Below, in pieces: positions 58,011-64,000 of a stretch of 64,000 bases of DNA. The notes below the pieces were generated by a model. That model saw nothing but the letters and a program-made list of their open reading frames with translations, was not told where the DNA came from and did not search any database. The stretch lies in the NCBI GenBank assembly GCA_025765615.1, contig JAIVFJ010000078.1, forward strand, positions 186,001-250,000, given 5' to 3'. The translations under genes and the position numbers were made by a program. Within the stretch, counting starts at the first letter, position 1. Each line of letters starts with the position of its first letter. This DNA is from Zopfochytrium polystomum (taxonomy: Eukaryota; Chytridiomycota; Chytridiomycetes; Chytridiales; Chytridiaceae).

Positions 58011-61000
58011 TCAGAAACAAACTAGGGAAGAAAAGCCACGACCCACAACGAAAATGTTTTGCCTTCTGATTAGTGTGAAACCACGTAATTCAGGTGGAAG
58101 CCAGAAACAGACTTTTGTGACATCAAAGATGAACCAAACACCATCCTGCATCACAGATTCAAGGACACCTTCCACATTCTGCAGTCGATGCCCAGACAAA
58201 TTACGCGCACTTATACACTGTGTCAGGCTACTCACAAAGGATGGACTTGTGATGGCATTTTCCTCCTCTGCAGGTAGTCCAGTCCCAAGTATGATTAGCT
58301 TTCTCTTGTCATTTCTGTCCCTTAAAACAACAGACAGCCCATCGGAACTGAATTCAGGAAACAATGTGAATGACAGGCCATCCAGCTTATGCAGCTCCTG
58401 GCCAGTGGATGCATTCCAAATCCTGATTGTTTTGTCATCACTTCCAGACACAACAAACTGGCCATCAGGACTGAATGCTGCAAATTTGACGCTACCAGAG
58501 TGTCCCTTCAGCAAATGCAGCTCCTGGCCAGTGGATGCATTCCAAATCCTGACTGTCTGGTCAGTGCTTCCAGACACAACCAACTGCCCATCAGGACTGA
58601 ATACTGCACAATTGACAAAAGAAGAGTGTCCAAAGAGCTTATGCAGCTCCTGGCCAGTTGATACATTCCAAATCCTGGCTGTCTTGTCATTACTTCCAGA
58701 CACAGCAAACTGCCCATTAGGACTGAATGCTGCAAATTTGACACTACCAGAGTGTCCCTTCAGCTTACGCACCTCCTCCCCAGTGGATGCTTTCCAAATT
58801 CTGATTGTCTGGTCATTGCTTCCAGACACAACAAGCTGCCCATCAGGACTGAATACTGCACAATTGACATAATCAGAGTGTCCTTCCAGCTTAAGCAGCT
58901 CCTGGCCAGTTGATACATTCCAAATCCTGACTGTCCTGTCAAGACTTCCAGACACAACCAACTCCCCATCTGGACTGAATGCTACAGATAAGACAACACC
59001 TGAGTGTCCCTTTGGCTTATGCTGCTCCTTGCCAGTGGATGTATTCCAGATCCTGATTGCCTGGTCATTGCTTCCAGACACAACAAACTGCCCATCAGGA
59101 CTGAATGCTACACAGTTGACATAAGAGGAGTGACCCTCCAGCTTTTGCAGCTCCTTGCCAGTGGATGCATTCCAAATCCTGATTGTCTTGTCATAACTAC
59201 CAGTCGCAATAAACTGCCCATCAGGACTGAATACTACAGATAAGACACCATCTGAATGTCCCTCCAATTGATGCAGCTCCTGGCCAGTAGATGCATTCCA
59301 GATCCGTACTGACTCATCATTACTTCCAGACACAACAAACTGCCCATCTGGACTGAATGCTACCGAATTAACAGCAAAAGAGTGTCCATCCAGCTTTTGC
59401 AGTTCCTGGCCAGTGGATGCATTCCAAATCCTGACAGTCTTGTCACTACTTCCAGACACAATAAACTGCCGATCAGGGCTGAATATAGCAAAATTGACAC
59501 TACCAGAGTGACCCTCCAGCGTATGCAGCTCCTGGCCAGTGCATGCATCCCAAATCCTGACTGTTGTATCTTCACTTCCAGACACAACCAACTCCCCATC
59601 AGAACTAAATGCTGCAAAAATGACAGTGCCAGAGTGTCGCTCCAGCTTTTGCAGTTCCTGGCCAGTGGACGCATTCCAGATCCTGACTGTCTTGTCATTA
59701 CTTCCAGACACAACAAACTGCCCATCAGGACTGAATGCCGCAGAGTTGACCCAAGAAGAGTGTCCCTCCAGCTTCAGCAGCTCCTGGCCAGTCAATGCAT
59801 TCCAAATCCTGATCGTCTGGTCACCACTTCCAGACACAACAAACTGCCCATCTGGACTGAACGCTACAAATTTGACACTACCAGTGTGTCCCTCAAGAAT
59901 GTTTAAACAGGAGGGCCAAGATTTCAGTTGCCCCTTTACAACTTTAGGGCATGACACTCTTCCAGGCACTTTCTGAACAAATGTCTTGAAAAATTCAGAG
60001 TTGCTTGGGGAGAAGGGTACAGCTGTGAAGTAAACTTGCAACGCAGATGCCTTGAGTGGAATGAGAAACTTTTGGACAACCCTTTTCATGTCTTCCATGA
60101 GGGTGTGCAGTCTGTGCTTCTTGTCAGGAACTAGCGTTTGGAGCTTTGTCATGGCAGGAATCACCATGTTGAGGCAGTCTAGCAAGCTGCAGACTTCAAG
60201 GAAATGATGTCCATGTTGCACAAGAAAGTCATGCATTTCACCAAAAAGAGTGTGATCAAGCAAATATGATGGAGTTGTTGAAATGGGCTTCTTGATTGCA
60301 TCTTCTTGCAAATCTTTGTCAGGAATAATTGCCCTGGCCCCTTCAAATATTTGTGGAGCAAGCTTCATAGTTCCTGGTGGAATCAGATTGTCTTCTGCAT
60401 CAAACCACGTTTCACTATCATCACTATCTTCTGGATCATTCTGTCCAGTATCTTGGCTGTGTTTGGGTAGGCCTTTGGCTCCGAGTCCTGACTCAACACA
60501 GTGCTCCCAGAAATGTTTGACTGCATATCTGACATGCTCAGGAATTCCTTTGTGCACCTTATCATCAAAATCAGGAGTTTCAGAGTGGAAATCTGAGAAT
60601 GGCAGATCACAAATATTAAATTTCAGGTTCTTGTCCATGGAACCGATGCACAGCATTGCAACAGCGGAATGACCACTTTTCAGTTCAATCTTAACAGACA
60701 GCTTGCATCTTTCTGCAGTTGTCAGGTAGTCCTTGACAGACTTGTGGAACAGCCTGATTTTCTTCGTTGAACCGTCAAGCACAAGGATGGGATCAAGCAT
60801 GCGGATGCACCTCATCACAGTTTCAGGGTTCTCCTTGTCCAGCAGAGAGACAATGGCTGCTGCAGTCAGAGGCTCATAGACCAGACCAATGATTGATAAC
60901 ACGGCATGAAAAAGTGTTTCCAAATGGCTCTTTTTGATCGATGGAAGTATGCCTTGGAATATCCTATCATACATCGTGTCAATGCTTTCATCCAGCTTGG

Positions 61001-63238
61001 AGCCCTCAGGAAGGTCTTCAATTTGCCCAATGGTGATTTCCTCAGCCTCTAATTTCTGCAAGTAAGTGCAAGCAGTCACAAGCCAGACAAAAATTCCAGC
61101 AGACTTTGATACCAGAATCTTGGATCCCTCATCAACAACAAGTTGCTCAGCATTCAATGACCTGAGGAAATCTCTTGTGAACTCAATCTGGTCCTGAGTG
61201 TTCTCTTCAGTTGTTGGCACAATTTCCTCAAAAGGAATTTTCTCAAAGGCTTTCACAATATCTTCTTCAGGGCGTCCAGTCACCAGCAACTTCACATTGG
61301 CTGGAAGCAGCCTGTTCAGCTCTTGAAACACTGAGAGAATCTCATTCCTCTTGCCAATTGCGCCACACTCGTCGAGGGCATCCACAACCAGTACTACAGG
61401 CACATTCAGCTTCTTGGATTCAAAAACCTCCTCCAATGGCTGAACAAGCAGCACTTTCATCATCTCAAACACAGATCTGGACAGAATATCTGGATTTTCT
61501 TGCTTGAATTGCAGCAGAATCTCTCCATACTGAATATTGAACCTGGCAAGACCAAACACGAGGGTCAAGACCAGGTTGCGTGCACTGCTTCGACCCTCAT
61601 CATCATGCTTGCAGAAGAACAAGCCTCCAAGCATGTTTTTGGCCTGCAGCTCCCTGGAGACCATGGCAGCCATCACAGACTTGCCCACTCCAGCCACTCC
61701 TTTCAACCACATCACCCTGTTGGCACTGGTTTCTGAAGGATTATCTGGAGACAGAAATTGGAACACTTTCTTGACCAGCCACTGCCTGGATCCAGAGAGC
61801 ACATTCTTCAGGAGGGCTTGCCTCGCAACATCCATCTGCTCAGACAGAGGCATCAACCATTTCTCCAATTCAGACAAACTGGACCTGGAAAGTGAAATAT
61901 CTGCGCGTGGACTTGGAATTTTCGTATATGCCTTGCGGCGACTGTACAATTCTCTTGCTTCAGTCACAATCCTTAATATTTTCAAGTTGATCAGAGCTGG
62001 ATAATCAACAGTGTGCAGACACTTACTTCCCAACATCACTCTCGGGATGAGCCTTTGGCCCATTCAGCTCCAGAATCATCTTCACAGTTTCAGACACAGT
62101 TTGCAGGCCAGGGCTCAGCGGGTGTGCATGTGGCCGGTCAGGAAACTTGGCGTGATCAAAAGTGCTAAAGTTTTGCACCAACAAGGCCTTCCTCCCGTCA
62201 TCAAGAGTGGCCATCACTGTGCCTGAAAGAAGAATGGGCAGAATATCATGGCCTTTTTCCTCCTTCATCTGAAGTGCCAGCTCCCACTGAAGTCGTGTGT
62301 CAGATTGGAATGTAGGATGATTTGGGAGTGCTGTTTCTCACCTCCAGCAAACAGTTGTCTGGTTTTTCATCAGCCTCACGCATTCGCCCCATACTTGCAT
62401 CAGAGCAGAGGAGAATAATCACAGTAGAGTGAAAGAGTCCGGACATGAAGTTGACTCCCCACTTCTGGCCAAATGCAAGGCACTTTGCATCCCAAAATGG
62501 GTGCAGACCAAACATTTTGGACTCCTCAGCTCTGAAATCTTTCAACAGAGCTTCGTGTATCTCGTGGAACAGATCCTTGGCAACGACAGTCTCTGACGCC
62601 TGACGGTAGCTACAACAACAGTCAGTTGGAATGGTGGAACTGAAGGAGTATTGGGCAGACCTGATGAAGAAAGGATGTTTCTGAACAGCTGTTTTGCATT
62701 GCCAATCCTCTGGAATCAGTTCAATCCATTTATCTGTGGAACGAGAAGTTAAGCACTGATATGCAAGGATCATTTAAAACAGCTTACCTTTCTTGCACTC
62801 AAGAGTCTCATCATGCTTATTGTCCTCAGCAACATCAGCAGTGGCAGCACTGTCTGCACAGTCAGAATCTTTGTGAGAGGGCCCCGTTACACCAGGAGTA
62901 CTCATGACAGCGGCAGCAGCACCGCTTGCAGTGGAGCTCTGGGAGTTCTCTGCAGCAAGTACCTTCAAAATTGTGAGAATGACAAACACAGATGAGAAGC
63001 AAAATGGCCATACCTTCCACTTGAAATTCTGAGAAAGCAAGCTGGGGAGATCATCATCCACATCAAGGACCATCTCATCACCAGTTGCAGGATCAACATA
63101 CACCAACTCAATGGAAGCAGCAATCTTCCAGCGGGTGGCCACAAGCTGAAGCAAATCATCAAGACAAGTTGTTGCAGGAACAGATATCCTCCTGTTTTTT
63201 CCACCGTACTCAAAAATTGCAGTCCATGCAGTTGCCAT
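58011..63238 (-). CDS. NLR-type receptor: PB1-like, TIR, NACHT and WD40 repeats
   Basis: Five minus-strand exons (63238-63014, 62962-62788, 62733-62342, 62286-62027, 61941-58011) join in phase to about 1660 residues. Residues 4-75 look like a PB1 domain ('YVDPATGDEMVLDVDDDLPS' is an OPCA-like acidic loop). An Ala/Ser/Asp linker follows. Residues about 168-320 form a TIR domain: 'CSYRQASETVVAKDLFHEIH', 'HPFWDAKCLAFGQKWGVNFM', 'STVIILLCSD', and 'DNCLLEWELAL' across the exon 3/4 joint, then 'DILPILLSG'. The NACHT domain has Walker A 'GVAGVGKS' at 432-439 and Walker B 'VVLVVDALDECG' at 533-544. From about 1030 to 1540 there are twelve near-identical 42-residue WD40 repeats and a thirteenth decayed one. 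In known NLRs the repeats sense, NACHT oligomerises and TIR signals or cleaves NAD; whether this TIR is catalytic cannot be read from sequence. It is less GC-rich than neighbouring genes. Confidence 0.9.
58380..59905 (-). repeat. Tandem 126-bp repeats encoding WD40 units
   Basis: Twelve consecutive 126-bp units within the last exon. Blocks such as 'ctcctggccagtggatgc' (plus strand) recur almost unchanged. Encoded consensus: GHS, two or three variable residues, then AFSPDGQFVVSGS, xDxTVRIWNASTGQELxKL. Variation concentrates at a few positions after GHS and after SGS. Confidence 0.92.
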
Positions 63239-64000
63239 GATCCTTGGAAGAACTTTTGACAGATTCTGAAAACAAAGGAGGTGAGCATTTGACCATTGGG
63301 GAAATAGGATGGTAAAATTGGAGAGAGGATTCAAAGGGATAGAGTAAGTTGGTTTCGAAATTGCTTGTTCAACTTGTTCCTGGTTAGTGTATGCTCTACT
63401 GCGTCCATGTTTGCAACATTCAACTTGGCTTCCAACTGTCTGAGCGTGTTGCGCACTGGGCGTTGCGGGGAGAACTGCGCTTTGTGTTCATGGAGCGCAG
63501 TCGATGCATTGGTGTGGCTGCGGGGAACTCAGACACGAGCCAATGTGGGTGCCGCGCGAGGCGCTGTTTCGTAGGCCAGCCATCGCGATCGTTCATCCTC
63601 GCCGTTGGCAGGCAAAGGATTGAAGATACCCTCGTCGTGATCTTGGATCCCTGCTGGGGAGGCGGGGAGGAGCGCAAGGAGGGGGTTGGGGGGGAGGGAC
63701 GCGTGCGCGTCGCCGCGCGTCACACCCGGCAGCCTCCTCACCTTGTCGTTGGAAAATTTTTATGTGAATCCGACCATCGCTCTGTCCACTTGGGTGCGGG
63801 CTGTACCGCGATGGCTGTAGACGTGGACGGACTTAAGCGACGTACTTGCGGGCGGGAGGAGAGGCGAGGGGGGTTGATGGTGCGTCGGGGATTCGGCAGG
63901 ATACCGATTAAAATGCAACGCAATCCAGCGGCACGCACAGACGGCCCGCATTAGCTCTGAGTGTTCCTCGTTCATTGTCCTGAATCGCATCCTGTTCGAG
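63239..64000. other. Upstream region of the NLR-type gene
   Basis: An AT-rich 200 bases next to the gene gives way at about 63440 to GC-rich sequence. A minus-strand in-frame Met lies further upstream at 63334, so the N-terminus could be 32 residues longer, but the PB1-like domain starts just after Met 63238. No other gene is supported up to the window end. Confidence 0.45.

Noticed and set aside
58054..59976. Plus-strand open frames opposite the WD40 repeats
   Set aside because: Periodic antisense shadows of the 126-bp repeats ('LLASGCIPNPDC' type); the minus strand encodes clear WD40 units.

Overview
The window is eukaryotic and fungal in character. Coding sequence is split by many short introns (mostly GT-AG, a few GC-AG). 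Coding exons are mostly GC-rich, and the spacers are full of (CT)n, (GA)n, (CA)n, (GT)n and poly-A/T runs. Fungal gene content includes a Spa2/GIT-domain polarity protein, a CipC/DUF3759 protein and GPI-type six-cysteine secreted proteins. A Tectonic-family protein, which belongs to the ciliary transition zone, points to a flagellated (zoosporic, chytrid-like) fungus. That placement is inference from gene content; there is no rRNA in the window to confirm it.

Layout: 2.36-4.82 kb Spa2-like polarity protein (+); 7.90-9.52 kb ceramide synthase (+); 9.5-15.6 kb gene-poor; 15.6-16.3 kb dispersed repeat; 17.3-20.6 kb broken non-LTR (LINE-type) retrotransposon (-); 22.0-23.8 kb long Ala/Pro/His/Asp-rich reading frame (+, doubtful); 24.4-25.7 kb prefoldin subunit 5 (-) and 25.8-27.7 kb COP9 signalosome subunit 1 (-), divergent from a Tra2-like SR splicing factor at 28.2-29.7 kb (+); 30.6-36.3 kb repeat island with LTR-like pieces, a duplicated CTGT-rich unit and a GC palindrome; 37.0-46.2 kb a run of secreted or membrane proteins on the + strand (two paralogous six-cysteine proteins, Tectonic, a pepsin-type aspartic protease); 47.0-48.0 kb metallophosphoesterase (-) with a one-base frame break; 48.9-50.7 kb SurE-type phosphatase (+); 51.4-53.2 kb egghead-like GT2 glycosyltransferase (+); 55.0-56.1 kb CipC-like protein (+); 56.6-57.6 kb repeats and hairpins; 58.0-63.2 kb a large NLR-type gene (-).

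The most striking gene is the last one. Five exons on the minus strand splice in frame to about 1660 residues: an N-terminal PB1-like domain, a TIR domain, a NACHT NTPase, and 12 nearly identical WD40 repeats plus one decayed repeat. This is the plan of an intracellular innate-immunity or allorecognition receptor. It lies beside repeats and has a visibly lower GC content than its neighbours. Other points worth a second look are a recurrent GTTGAG 5' splice site in five introns of four genes, GC-AG introns, (GT)n tracts that start at 5' splice sites, and several undescribed repeat families shared between distant parts of the window.
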